Source of the DNA: Rhexocercosporidium sp. MPI-PUGE-AT-0058
Taxonomy: Eukaryota > Ascomycota > Leotiomycetes > Helotiales
Assembly (NCBI GenBank): GCA_020746875.1
Contig: JAGTJL010000011.1
Location: forward strand, 682,001-746,000
DNA: 64,000 bases
Direction: 5' to 3'
This document shows, piece by piece, positions 51,622-63,149 of the stretch. Numbering within the stretch: the stretch's first letter is position 1; each line of letters begins with the position of its first letter. A program made the position numbers and the translations under genes. The notes beneath the pieces are model-generated. The model ran no database searches and was not told the DNA's origin. It saw only the letters and a program-made list of their open reading frames with translations.

Positions 51622-51735
51622 AAAGGGTAGTATAATAATAAAGGGTAGTATAGTGATAAAGGGTGGTATAGTGATGAAGGGTGGTATGATGATAAAGGGT
51701 AGTATAATAATAAAGGGTAGTATAGTAATAAAGGT
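51622..51735. repeat. 18-bp minisatellite, about six units
   Basis: Units of the type AAAGGGTAGTATAATAAT follow one another with variants AAAGGGTGGTATAGTGAT and GAAGGGTGGTATGATGAT. Differences are almost all A/G transitions. Confidence 0.85.
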
Positions 51736-51885
51736 GAGAGATTATATATAATAATTGAACTTGCAGAAGTAGACCTCGGGATTCCTGATATTTATTTTCT
51801 TAAAATTAAAGTATTTATAATCTCCGATTTAAGTAATAGCGCTTAGCTTACCTTTTCGTATAAAAAACACTAGGCAACTGAGCTT

Positions 51886-52085
51886 AAACGGGAAGAAGAT
51901 TAAAGCAGACTCTCAATATCCCTACTGCTTAGCAAGAGAATCGCCAGCTAACTGAAATAAACGGGACAAAGATTAAAATAGATTCCTGGCAGTTCTATTA
52001 CTCGGCATGAGAATCGTTAATTAATTAAAACAAGCGCAAGAGAGATTAAAGCAGATTCCTGGCAGCCCTGCTGCTCGGCATAAAA
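51886..52085. repeat. 73-bp tandem repeat, nearly three copies
   Basis: Starts at 51,886, 51,959 and 52,032 share AAACGGGA or AAGCGCAA, then AGATTAAAGCAGATTC and a CTGCTCGGCAT-type end. A more degraded relative is seen at about 56,835-56,960. Confidence 0.75.
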
Positions 52086-52089
52086 AAAA

Positions 52090-52920
52090 CCATTATTCTT
52101 AATATATACTTTTTATTATAGCTTTATTATTATATATTAAGTAGCAAATCTAGCTTAGCTTATTTGTGATTTATTAGCTATTTGCGTAATATACGTTAAA
52201 CCGCCGGAACGAGATATAAAAGCTTAGCTCGTTAATCCGCATAACGTGAAGCATCCGTCCGCCGGCGTATTACAAGTTAAGCCGCTATTATACTTTAAAA
52301 ATAACTTATAATCCGCATATTCTGGGCTATCCTTTAGCGAGTATAACGATAGTCGAACCTATTATATTCTGAAAGAATATTTTAGCAGGATTTAGCTTAT
52401 AACTTATCTTTATTAATATCCTTAAGTCGATAGCTGAGCTATCTTTTATACGTTTTAAGAAACGCCGATTATCGCGCTACTTAAGCGAATATTAGCTAAG
52501 CGACTTATTTACGCAAGAATAAAGGCGTTATAACTAATATTAGCGTAAGATAAAGCATATTATAATCTTAATTACTAAAAGGGGTTTATAAGGCCGAGAT
52601 ATTTTACTTCAAAGTTAACTCTTCCCGTTTTTCTCCTTAATTATTAAATATAAGTAAAATCTAATGCCCCTAGATCTGAGGATCTTTAATATTATATTAA
52701 TATAAAATAATTAAAAGCAGTAATATTCGGTAATAATAACTATTTCTAAGCACGCTCTTACAGTCTCGTAGCTTAATTTATATTACGCAGGAGATAAGCA
52801 TCGTCGCGGTACGGTTCTCAGCCGGAGTTGACTCTCGAAACATATATATAAGCTTCTTCGTTAGCGTTAATAAGTTTGTTAAATTAGTGGTCGATTTACG
52901 AAAGCATGGAATTCTCTTTT
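52090..52920. other. AT-rich RIP-type debris
   Basis: I can support no gene. A segment near 52,220-52,250 (GCTCGTTAATCCGCATAA) appears in inverted form near 57,110-57,140, suggesting two copies of one repeat family. Confidence 0.4.
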
Positions 52921-52924
52921 TTCG

Positions 52925-53095
52925 GTAATATAAATCGAGTATTTAAAGGAAGGCTAAGAAAGCCTTACTAAAGAATAATAATCCGTCCCGTGAGAAGCTC
53001 GAAACGCTCCTTTCCGACAATATAAATCAAGTATTTAAGAATAAGGCTAAAAAAGCCTTATTTAAGAAAAATAATCCGTCTTATAAAGACTATTA
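52925..53095. repeat. Two direct copies of a roughly 90-bp repeat
   Basis: The copies share AATATAAATCGAGTATTTAA, a small hairpin of the form AAGGCTAAGAAAGCCTT and an AATAATCCGTC end. Confidence 0.65.
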
Positions 53096-53699
53096 AAATC
53101 ATACCGAAATACAACGTAGTAATATATTACGCAATTTATTATTAGTTATTATAAAAGGGAAGTTAAAAGCTTTAAATACGCATATACTATATAAAGGCTA
53201 TTATTTTTATTAAATGCTTTTTTAACTTTTATTCTGATTTTTAGTTAATATTATTCCTCGGGTAATTATCGCTATTAGATTTACTCAGAATACTTCGCAG
53301 TATAGCCTTCTTTAGCTCATTCTCGATAGACTTAATATTAGGGAAAGCTTTTAAAGATTTGCCTGCTTTTAGTATTTCTATTTTACCGCTCACGGGATAT
53401 ATATCCCAATAGCAGCAACTTTTAAATAGCTTTTAAATTAGCCTGCTAATTAATGAAGCTATTTCCAGAGAGCTATCGACAGCGGAGAATATACTAATTT
53501 CTCTGTTAGCCTTAGAAATTCTACTTAACTGCTAATTAACTATAAATAGTTTATTTAAAAATTATTAATTTATAAAAAGTTTAATAAAAAGCCCTTTAAG
53601 GACAGAAGATCTTTTAATAATTCCGGCGGATAAAAGTATTTTAAATAATATTTTAAGCTTAAAACTCTTTAATAATTTCTATAATTAATCGTTTTCAGC

Positions 53700-54715
53700 T
53701 TTCGTCTTCGCCGGCGGTTAAGGCTATTATTACAGCAGCATCACCTTTTAATTTATATTCTGTCGTCGATAAGACTAGGCATATTATTAAAGATTCGACC
53801 GAAGAGATTAGTGATTTTAATAAAAGCGGTGAAAAATTTAAAAATAAAGATATTAAAAGTAAATATTACGAATACCTTATTTGTAAGAAATGTATTAAAT
53901 TAGTTTCGTTTATATAAACTTATAAGATTTATAATCGCGTACTGCATCTCTCTTACTTTACCGAAGACTAGTGCTGTCCATGTTATAAGGACTTATTCCA
54001 AAACATCTCAGACTTATTATTAAAAGATAAGTCTCGATTTAAGAAGACGTTTAGGGAAATAAATAAGTATGATCTTATTATTAATACGTATTAATACCGC
54101 TAACTATTAATAGATTTAAAGATTATTATCGCAGATTTCGATAACGAACTTCGGCTTAAGAAATATAAGAAATCAATCTTAATTATCGATATCTTTATTA
54201 AGATAACTGAAAAAGAAAAGTAAATATAAAAAAGGCAAGTATTTCGTTTTGTACGTAAGAATAATAAAATAAAAATAATTAATAATTTTTAAAAGTATTA
54301 GAATTAATTTAAACGATAACGCGATTATTTGGCGGATATTTATTATATTATTTTAAGCCGTTAAATAAGGACTTTTAAAAGTAACTTCTCTTATTTTTTT
54401 AAGGTTCTTCGCAGCTTAATAAGCGATAATAAAGCAGAAAAACAGAAAATAAAAAAGGAATTTTATAATAGAGTGCTATACGATAATTCAATAATCTTAT
54501 TAAATAAATATGCGTTATTAAAAAGACAGCGTGAAAGTTTAATAGAAACTAAGAATTAGATTAATGCCGAGTATCTTTTTAAAAAAGAAATAAAAGAATA
54601 ATTAAAATATAATACGCAGGATCGATTAGCTATATTTAAAAAGAATATATATTATTTTAATCGAGGAGTTAATAATTTAAAATATTTTAGAATATTATTT
54701 CGTATGACGTTGAAT
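53700..54715 (+). pseudogene. Cys-motif coding relic, unidentified
   Basis: A plus frame reads SSSPAVKAIITAASPFNLYS, then YLICKKCIKLVSF and later HLSYFTED followed by CCPCYKDLF. Two CxxC pairs about 40 residues apart suggest a zinc-binding domain. Further on the translation is Lys-rich and broken by stops. The family is not recognised; a DNA-binding or mobile-element protein is plausible. Confidence 0.35.
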
Positions 54716-54719
54716 TAGC

Positions 54720-57700
54720 TCGAGCGTCGGCTAAAAAGCCGCATAATAGCATTTAGCCCAGGCCTTAGTAAATAGGTCGTGGATCTAGCTATTTCTAAGG
54801 ATCGGAAATAGAAAATATAAAACGCTAAATTAATTATAAATTAATTTATAAACTTTAATATTTAATTATTATATTTATTCGCGTTATTTTCATTTATAAA
54901 AGTTCTAATTTATTTTGCCATATTTTCAGGTACTTAAGAGCACGTGATATTACCCTTAATATGCGGCTCCTCAGTTAAGCTCGAGCTAAGTTAATACAGA
55001 TCACGAAAATAGCTAATAATAAGATTTTAAATTTTATATATTTACTTAACTTGCTGCCATACTTCTAAACTCCTTAATATATATGCGCTTCTTCACCCTC
55101 TTAGAACTCTCCTCGGCGCGGCTTATATCTTCGCTTACCTTTCTCTTTTAAGAGCTCTTATTTTAATTATCTTTATTATAACTTCTATCTTCTTTTAGTT
55201 CTTTTTCTTTATTTTTTTAACGTTATTAAGCTTATATTTTAACTTTTTAAAAATAAATCTTTTATTTAATTTGAATCTCGACTGATTAAGTTGTAAATTT
55301 CGAGGCATTAATTACGGTTTAATACGTTTAAGATATAACTACATAAGTAAGTTTCAGGGATTATAATAAGTAAGAGTAAATACTTATAAAGAGATATTAT
55401 AAATCTTAAAATCTAGAACTTTATAAGTATATACAGAATTATTTACAAATAATTATTAATATAAAATAATAAATAATGATTTGTAATAAGTTAAAATATA
55501 GTATCGAATTCTTTTTAATTAATATTATAAGTATATTCATAATAATTATTCCATGACCTTAAAGCTTAAATAAAAAGCCTTTTATAAAAAATAAGAGAAT
55601 TAAATAAGTGGTAATAGTATCTTAATTATAGTATTCTTTATAATTAAAATTAAAATAAAGATCTTCTACCGCTTTTATTTATAATAGAATTAATAAATTT
55701 CCGATAAATCCTTTGTTTTATAAGTTATAATAAAACGTAAATTTAATTATAAAATCTTTTCTTTTCCGAAGCTGCGTTAAAGAGAATATTAAATCTTCTT
55801 TATCGTCGAAAGTTTCGAAGATTTTAGAGATATATTTTTTTAGCTCTCGAGAGTATTCGGTTTTATTAAAGAGCTATTAATATATTAGATCTTTATATTA
55901 TACTTTAATTATTTATATTAATTCTTTTTTACTTAAGAAGAATTTATTAATCTTATTAAAAAAGCTATTAATATATATAATAATTAATATTAAACTTAAA
56001 TTACTTATAAAGAGTTTTATTTTATTACTGAATATTTGTGCGAGTCGGATAGATCTTCTTTAATCGGAATAATAAAGTAAGGGATACTGTATTTTTTAAG
56101 AGTAAACTCTGTGAGTTTGAATAAGATCCTAGCTTGCTTTAAAGGTAAGTAATAACAAAATAGCTTAATTAAGTCGGAATAAATTATTATAATTACGGTA
56201 TTACTTCGTAAACTTATTACTGGCCGGCTAGTAAGTTCCTTATTAATATCTTATTCCTAAGGAAGCAATATAACAGCGTTATGCCGCTTAATAATGTAAT
56301 AATATAAATATTCGATAGGCTGACTGTATTTGCATACTTACCTCTCAAGAAACCGACCGAAATTAAATACTGCTTAAGGTATTAAAATAAATATTAAATA
56401 TAAAATGAATATTTTAAGAGTTTATCGTAATATACGTAGCCATAAATAAATTCTAATATTAAGCTAACGGAGAAGGCTTACAAAATTATTACGTATATAA
56501 GTATTCATAATTAAGATACGAGGGGCGTTATATAATTTTAATAAGATTTTAATACTTCTGAAGATAGATATTATTAATATATTTTGATACTCTTAAATAA
56601 TTATAATTAATAATAAAGATAATAATGAAAATAAAGATGAAAGGTAATAATAATAAGTAATAATAAAGGGTATAAATAATATTTAAACTAGTTAAAAGTA
56701 TGCCGCTATATTAACCGAAAGTTAAGACCGTAATATATACTTATTAAATTATCTTAATATTAAGTTAATAATATAAAGATTAGTTTATCGTAATACTCCG
56801 CTTACTTCTCGACATAAAAGACTTTAATTAGTTAAAGTAAATAAGGGAAGGATTAAGGCAGATTCTCAGCTTCCTTATTATTTTATATAAGAAACGCTAA
56901 TTAATTAAAGCAGATATAAGAAAGATGAAGGTATATTTTCAGAATCTTATTATTCAAGGCTCTTTTCAACTTATAATAGCAGCTTGACTTATTTTATATC
57001 GGGTTAAGGATGGCTTATTATACCAATCGTAAGCTAAATCTTATTAAAAGCTTTTTTTAATATATAAAGGCGGCTTGACTTTCGTTATGCTAGCTAAAGG
57101 ATAACTTATATTATGCGGATTATTAGCTGAGCTTTTATTCTTAGCGGCTTAATATATATTATATAAAATAGTAAGCTATAAATATTCTGCCTTGCGATCC
57201 GCAAATATACTTTAATTGCTTAATATCCTCTTCGAGTAGTAAATCGAGCTAATTGAATCTTTTTTATATTAACAGCTCGGTATCGGAAACTTAAGTTCTT
57301 ATACCTGTAGCAAGAAACTAATAGTACTGTTTATCTTTTTATTCTTTTATTATAATTAGCTCCTTTAAAGTATTTTGCTTTTCCACGAGAACGACTTTGC
57401 CGCGGGCTTTCATCTGTTTTAATTATTATAATATTATTACCGAGTCTTAAGTACTGCGCGAAATATCACGCGAATCAGGCTAATTTCGTTTTATTAAGCA
57501 TAATCGTATTATAGCTGCGTTATTAATATATAGCGGCGAAGCCGTAACGAAGTTCATATAAAAGAAAAGTTAATATTAGATGCCTGACCCGGAGACGAAT
57601 CCGTATTTAAATCAGGGTTGATTCGCTTTTTAAAATTATATTACTTTTGCGTTAAATAAGTTATATATAAAATAAGACGTATTATAGCTAAGTATAGCTC

Positions 57701-58200
57701 GGAATAATAGAAAAGTTCTTGCCGGCTAAAGTTAAAGCAGAATCACTAGCGGAGATATATTAATATAAAGGCGAAGGTCGTGTTTCGACGGATATATATT
57801 TAAGAATATATTTCTTAGTTTTTACTTAAGCTTTTATAAGAAGTCTAAAAGAACTTATTATAAGTCGCTTAATAAGTATTACGCTTGGAAAATCTGATGA
57901 TTTCCTTTTAGCTACGCTTATTAATTAAATAAGTATTCTTTTAATTACGAATTTTATAGCTTTTAATTATTTATATATATATTAGTTGCTAATACGAAAA
58001 TTTGATTTTAATTATCAGTCGAATACTAAAGGGAATGATTAAGTTATTATTATATTATATTGTTTTATTATTAAATAATAAAATATATTTACGGTAATCT
58101 TGTAATTCCTTTAACTTAATAAATTCACGCAGTTTATCGCCTCGTATTCTAGTACGAAATACGCTTTCGTAATATATTTCCGTAAATACTTTAATATTTA
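54720..58200. other. AT-rich RIP-type debris
   Basis: It contains a low-complexity AATAAAGATAATAATGAAAA stretch at about 56,610-56,690 and the degraded 73-bp repeat relative at about 56,835-56,960. There is no recognisable gene. Confidence 0.45.
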
Positions 58201-58206
58201 TTTACT

Positions 58207-58660
58207 TAATTGCCTTTTTGAGGTTTTAAATACAGATTGCTTTAAGTTAAAGGGCTAAAGTGCGGCTATTATTATACGAGAATTTATTAAAAAAGGCTAA
58301 GATATTAAGTATTTTTAAAGAATAAAAGCTTGTATAAATATAAATAAGCAAGAGGTAATAAAGTATAATAAGCAAGATTTCAGTTTCCTAAAGCTCGATA
58401 TTAATACTTATATAATAATCGGGCCGGCAAGTTTAATAAATCACAGCCGCGAATTCAACGCTCGACTTTCGAGAAAAGGGCTATTTATTTAAATTATTGC
58501 AAAAGAGGATATCGAGATTAAATAAGAGGTCATAATTTATTACGGTGAAAAATACTTTTATCCTAGCGTCGAGATCCTTAAGAATAGCGAAGAAGAAGAA
58601 GTAATAAAAGCAGTAAGACTTGAATAGTATAAGAAGTTATACGGACAGGAATAGCCCACG
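58207..58660 (+). pseudogene. RIP-degraded SET-domain protein (SET9/KMT5-like)
   Basis: One frame gives AAIIIREFIKKG, then DIKYF, KQDFSFLKLDINTYIIIGPA, SLINHSREFNARLSRKGLFI, IIAKEDIEIK and EVIIYYGEKYF. The order REFIKKG - QDFS - GPA - NHS..NAR - DIE - YYGEKYF matches the C-terminal half of SET methyltransferases. The IKYL-like and DFS segments suggest the SET9/Suv4-20 type that methylates histone H4 Lys20. The NHS and YYG motifs survive. In-frame stops lie in GLFI-stop-IIAK, IK-stop-EV and two upstream positions, each at a plausible Gln, Arg or Trp codon. The N-terminal SET half is not readable. Family certainty is good, exact subfamily moderate. Confidence 0.72.
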
Positions 58661-58792
58661 CGCTTTAAATAATTCTGTGCTTTCGGGATTATAATAAATT
58701 TTAACCTTCTTTCTTATTCTATTCTTTTTTATAATATAAAATCTTTATTTAAGAAATTATTATTATTAATTCTATTTCTTCTCTAACTCCGC

Positions 58793-58851
58793 CTTAATCG
58801 TGCACGAGCCATAATCGCAAAGTTTGCGACTCTAGCCCGTGCATAATTAAG
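58793..58851. repeat. 59-bp near-perfect hairpin
   Basis: The arms start CTTAATCGTGCACGAGCC and end GGCTCGTGCACGATTAAG-like on the other side. They pair at 23 of 29 positions around a one-base centre in GCAAAGTTTGC. Five of the six mismatches are transitions, so the ancestral hairpin was probably close to perfect. Confidence 0.7.
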
Positions 58852-58859
58852 ATTTATAC

Positions 58860-59685
58860 TCAGCTTCGTAAGGTCGAACGTCTATTATAGATATTATATA
58901 AATATTCTTTTCCTTATAAGAAACGCCGTTTATAAAAGGCTATTATTTTGCTATTATATGATATATCTTAAATTACGACGAGCATTTACTTTTATAACTT
59001 AGATATTTTCATAACGCGGAATTCGGCAGAAAAGTCATACGAGTGATTAACCTTCCTTACTTAATTACCCTTTTCTTTTAAGTAGATTTAGGCGACAGGC
59101 TTATTAATAATATTAGGTCTCCTGAACTCCATCGGCTAGCCGTTATTATAAGTATCAAAGAGTACGAATTCTCCGGCAAGTTGCTCGAGGATTTGACTTT
59201 TTTAATAGGTTGTATCTTTCATACGAACGCTGTCAGGAGTAGAATCTAGTATGAGGAGGGTCGGGGGTTGTACGGAAGGTTTGTAGGCTTAGCACGAATT
59301 ACGTGTTAATATCTTTATTTATTTACTTTAAAGGAGAGTAAAGAGGATTTAAAAGGTTAGAAATTAGTTTAAATTACAATTAATATACTTTAAACGTTTT
59401 AAATAATAATTCCTTATTATTTAAACCTTATATTTTAATTTCTTTACTTATACGGAGATAGTTCGTTACTTATTTGAAGCTTTTACGAAACAATTATAAT
59501 AGCTGGAAATAAGAAGAAGACAGCTTTAGCGGCAAAAAGGATACTACGATCACTTTTACTTTACTCTATCGATTAACTATCGAATACCCTTCGAAATGAC
59601 TCTAAAGATAGTTCGCCCACGCGTAGCGAATAATTCCAGCGCTTTAATAAAGGTTTAAAGGATCTCATAGATAACGACGAAAGGG
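58860..59685. other. Region upstream of the gypsy gag relic, possible 5' LTR
   Basis: The left LTR and primer-binding site should lie here, but I cannot see a matching pair because the right LTR is outside the window. A less AT-rich patch at 59,220-59,300 (GAGGAGGGTCGGGGGTTGTA) is a candidate part of it. Confidence 0.35.
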
Positions 59686-59689
59686 GCTC

Positions 59690-60780
59690 GAATGCCGAAG
59701 TAGCTATTGAAGCTGAGCGACGACGAATTCTAAAGATTTAAATATAAATTAAGAGGAAGAAGGAGAAGAAGGCAGTTCGGAACCGAATCGAAGAGCTAGA
59801 GGAGGTAATGCGAGAGTAAGAGGATTTAAAGAGAAAGTTAGCGGATATATTGCGAAGAAAATAAAAAGAAAAGGAAAGTAAAGAATATATAAATAAAGGA
59901 AAGCGTCGACGCGCGAATACGGCCGGGGACCGCTATCGTAACGAACTCACGGGACTTCCTCGAGATGACTTCGATATGCGCCCGATATCGCATCGACGAA
60001 TCTTAAAGATACGAGAGCTCCTGATATATAAGGGCAAGAGCGCTAAAAAGGCTTAGTCTTTCATTCGAGGTGTTAAGCGAAGGTTCCGTTAAGATAAGGA
60101 GATAATATATATTACAGATAAAGATAAGATTAACGAGTACGTCCTTGCTTTCGACGAAAAAATAAAACGAAAGTAAACCGGGTTCGAATCGAGAGCCGGG
60201 ACAAACTCACTTACTTAGGAAGGGTTTAAGTAATAGATATTAAACTTAATTATAAACTTTAAAAATCAAGAGCTCGCGGTGCTTAATCGGTATGAGAACG
60301 CTTAATAACGCGAAAATAAGTCGGTAGATGATTTCGTGTTTTTCCTTAATAACTTAAAGCAATAATTAAAAATTAAAAACAATACGGCGAAACGACGGAT
60401 TTTTTACGCTAAATTAAAGCTTAAGTTAAAAAGAGAAATTACTAAACTCAGTACTACTGGAATTACTAAAACTTACGAAGAGCTAATATTTCTAGCTTGT
60501 CGTATTGAGAATGTTAATAAAGTAAATAATTAAAATAAATTCTAGAAGGATATTAATAAAGCTTTAAAAAAAGATAATAATTGTTCTCGTAATAATAAAT
60601 TATTTTATATTTCTTCTTTAAACTTAGACCGAAAGCGAGACGAGTTCAGTAACACGAATCGGACCTTTATCGGTGCTAAGTCAGGAGCAGAAGGATCGAG
60701 TAGTAAGGAATGCTTTTATTGTAAAAAGCTAGGCTATTTAATAGTAAAATGCCCGGAGGTTACGTATTATAATTATTAAA
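59690..60780 (+). pseudogene. gypsy Gag relic with mutated CCHC knuckle
   Basis: The frame shows an acidic/basic coiled-coil start (RNRIEELEEVMRE), a capsid-like region (YRNELTGLPRDDFDMR; RYENA; KSVDDFVFFLNNLKQ; AKLKLKLKREI) and a zinc knuckle CFYCKKLGYLIVKC at 60,711-60,752. The spacing is C-x2-C-x4-x-x4-C, and the expected His is Tyr (codon at 60,735), a CAC/CAT to TAC/TAT change. Several TAA and TAG interrupt it. It would have been the nucleocapsid and capsid precursor. Confidence 0.85.
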
Positions 60781-60789
60781 AGAAAAGAT

Positions 60790-62730
60790 ATGTTTTTTAA
60801 ATTACACGGAGTTACGACAGACGGGAAACGGATTAGCCTGATTTTAATCTCTTTACTATTAATAAGATTAGGCGAGGAAGAAGAACGGCAGAGGATTATA
60901 ATACCGGTAGAGATTCGGACTTTAAACGGAAGAATGCGGATCGAACGAGCATTTCTCGATAGCGGTATTAAAAGTAATTGTATTTCTTAAGCGCTTATAA
61001 TCGAATGCGGGTGAAAGCTTATAATTAACTAAATTAATTTAGTTATAATCGAAGGAAGAGAAGTTATTACTTACAGAACTTATTTCTTATAATTATATAT
61101 TACTAATAGCGAAGGCATTATGAAAGAGTATTAGCAATCGTATATCGCTTACGACTTCGAGATTCTAGGAGTTACTTTCATCTTAAGATTTCCTTAGCTT
61201 AAAGAAGTTAACTTTATTATTAGCTTTCGATCGAAGACTTGGCGGTTTCTTTTCGAAAGGAATTAAGTTAACGTTATTTCTGTTAAGAAGTTTATAAAGA
61301 AAACTCGGAAGGATTAAATATATTACGTCGTACTTAACGCTAAGACTGTCGAAGGTGCCGAGTTGCTTCTAAAATATATTAATTATTAAGAAATCTTTAG
61401 CAAAACAGGTGCTAAGACGCTACTTAAATACTATCTAATAGAGCATCGAATCGACCTTAAACTTGGCAAAGAATTATTATAAGGACCTGTTTACTTACTC
61501 TCCGAATTAGAGCTAATAATACTCCGAGAATACCTCGAAGCGAGTTTAGAGAAAGGTTAAATCCGAAGATTTATTAGCCTTATAAGGGCGCTTATTTTGT
61601 TTATGCTTAAGAAGGGCGGAGGACTGCGATTATATGTCGATTACAGAAGGCTTAATATTATTATAATAAAGAATCGGACCTCTTTGCTTTTAATTAGTAA
61701 AACCCTCGATCGGTTAAGACGCGCTAAAGTATTTATAAAGCTAGACTTAAAGAATACGTATTACCGGCTCCGAATTAAGTAAGGCGATGAATAAAAGACG
61801 GCATTTCAGACCTGATACGGATATTTTAAGTATTACGTGCTTCTTTTTGGACTCTCGAATGCTTTAGCGATATTTCAAGCTTATATTAATTAAGCCTTAA
61901 TTAAGCTAGTAGACGTTACTTATGTAATTTACTTAAACGATATCTTTATCTTCTTTAAAAGCATCGAAGACTATACGGAAGCTATTTAAGAGGTTTTCGA
62001 AAGGCTTCGCATTTATAATTTTTACGTTAACCTTAAGAAATGCGTATTTAATATTAATATTATAGAGTTTTTAAGGTTTATAATAGGCCCGACAGGTATT
62101 CAAATAAACCTTTCCCGAGTCGAGAGTATTTAGAAATAGCTTTTACTTAAGTTATAGCGAGATATATAAGTATTCTTAAGATTTATTAACTTTTACCGCT
62201 GTTTTATTCGCAGTTATATAAAAGTTACTTAACTTATTATTAATTTATTAAAAGGAATATAAAAAAGAAAGAAAACGGAGCTATTTTGATTCTTTCGCGC
62301 AGCTATTATAGCGTTCTTAATTTTATAAGAGAAATTCTCTTAAGCTCTAATCCTTTGCTATTTCGACCTTTAATTAAAGATTTAAGTAAAAATAAATGCT
62401 TCGAAATTCGCTATTAATAAAATCTTATCTTAATTATTCGGCAGCGGTACAGAGGCTCGATAGTATTTTATTGCATTTTACTTAAAGAAGCTCTCTTTTA
62501 TTAAGCAATAGTATGAAGTTCATAACGAGGAGCTAATAATAATAATATATGTATTTAAATAATAGAGTTAATACTTTTAAGGCGCTTCTGATATTATTAC
62601 GGTTTAAATAAATTATTATAATCTTAAATACTTTATAACGAAACAGAGGCTTATTAGACGATAAGCAAAGTAAGCTGATAAACTAACTGAATTCGATTTT
62701 ATTATTAAATATTAAATTAAAGTTATAAAT
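60790..62730 (+). pseudogene. gypsy protease, reverse transcriptase and RNase H relic
   Basis: The protease motif appears as ERAFLDSGIKSNCIS (about 60,940-60,990). Reverse transcriptase starts near 61,440 (HRIDLKLGKEL), with GGGLRLYVDYRRLNIIIIKN, then KVFIKLDLKNTYYRLRIK, YVLLFGLSNALAIFQAYIN and YLNDIFIFF. The catalytic YxDD box is YLND at 61,930-61,941, an Asp to Asn change from a G-to-A mutation. RNase H follows as YFIAFYLKKLSFI, then QYEVHNEELIIIIYVFK (about 62,460-62,560). Stops are frequent. Pol is one position off the gag frame, which could be a natural frameshift site or an indel. Confidence 0.92.
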
Positions 62731-63149
62731 TTTATTAATAAGCTTTTGCGAAAACTTAACCTTAAAGACTTAGAACTTAATCGGAATAAAAACGAAAAAG
62801 AAGAGCAATTACCGATGTTATATCGAAAGCTACGCTTAACTGTAATATTACAGAAGAAAAGGCTTTTATTAATAGTATTTCTAAAGTCGGGATTTAAATA
62901 ACTCCGCACCGATAAGTTATTAAAGCCAGATTAAGGATTATTTATAAAAGATTTATAGAGTAGTAAAGAATAATCGGAAGGGATATAAAGGACCCCTGAT
63001 AAGTTTATTATTAGTATTATTAATTACAAATAATATATATTACAGCGAGTAATAGTTATATTATTATAAACCGAAATAATAAGTAGTAAACCTTTAGAAC
63101 CGATTTAAAGTATAATCTTTAATTTATAAAAGGCAGATTTTTTTATAAT

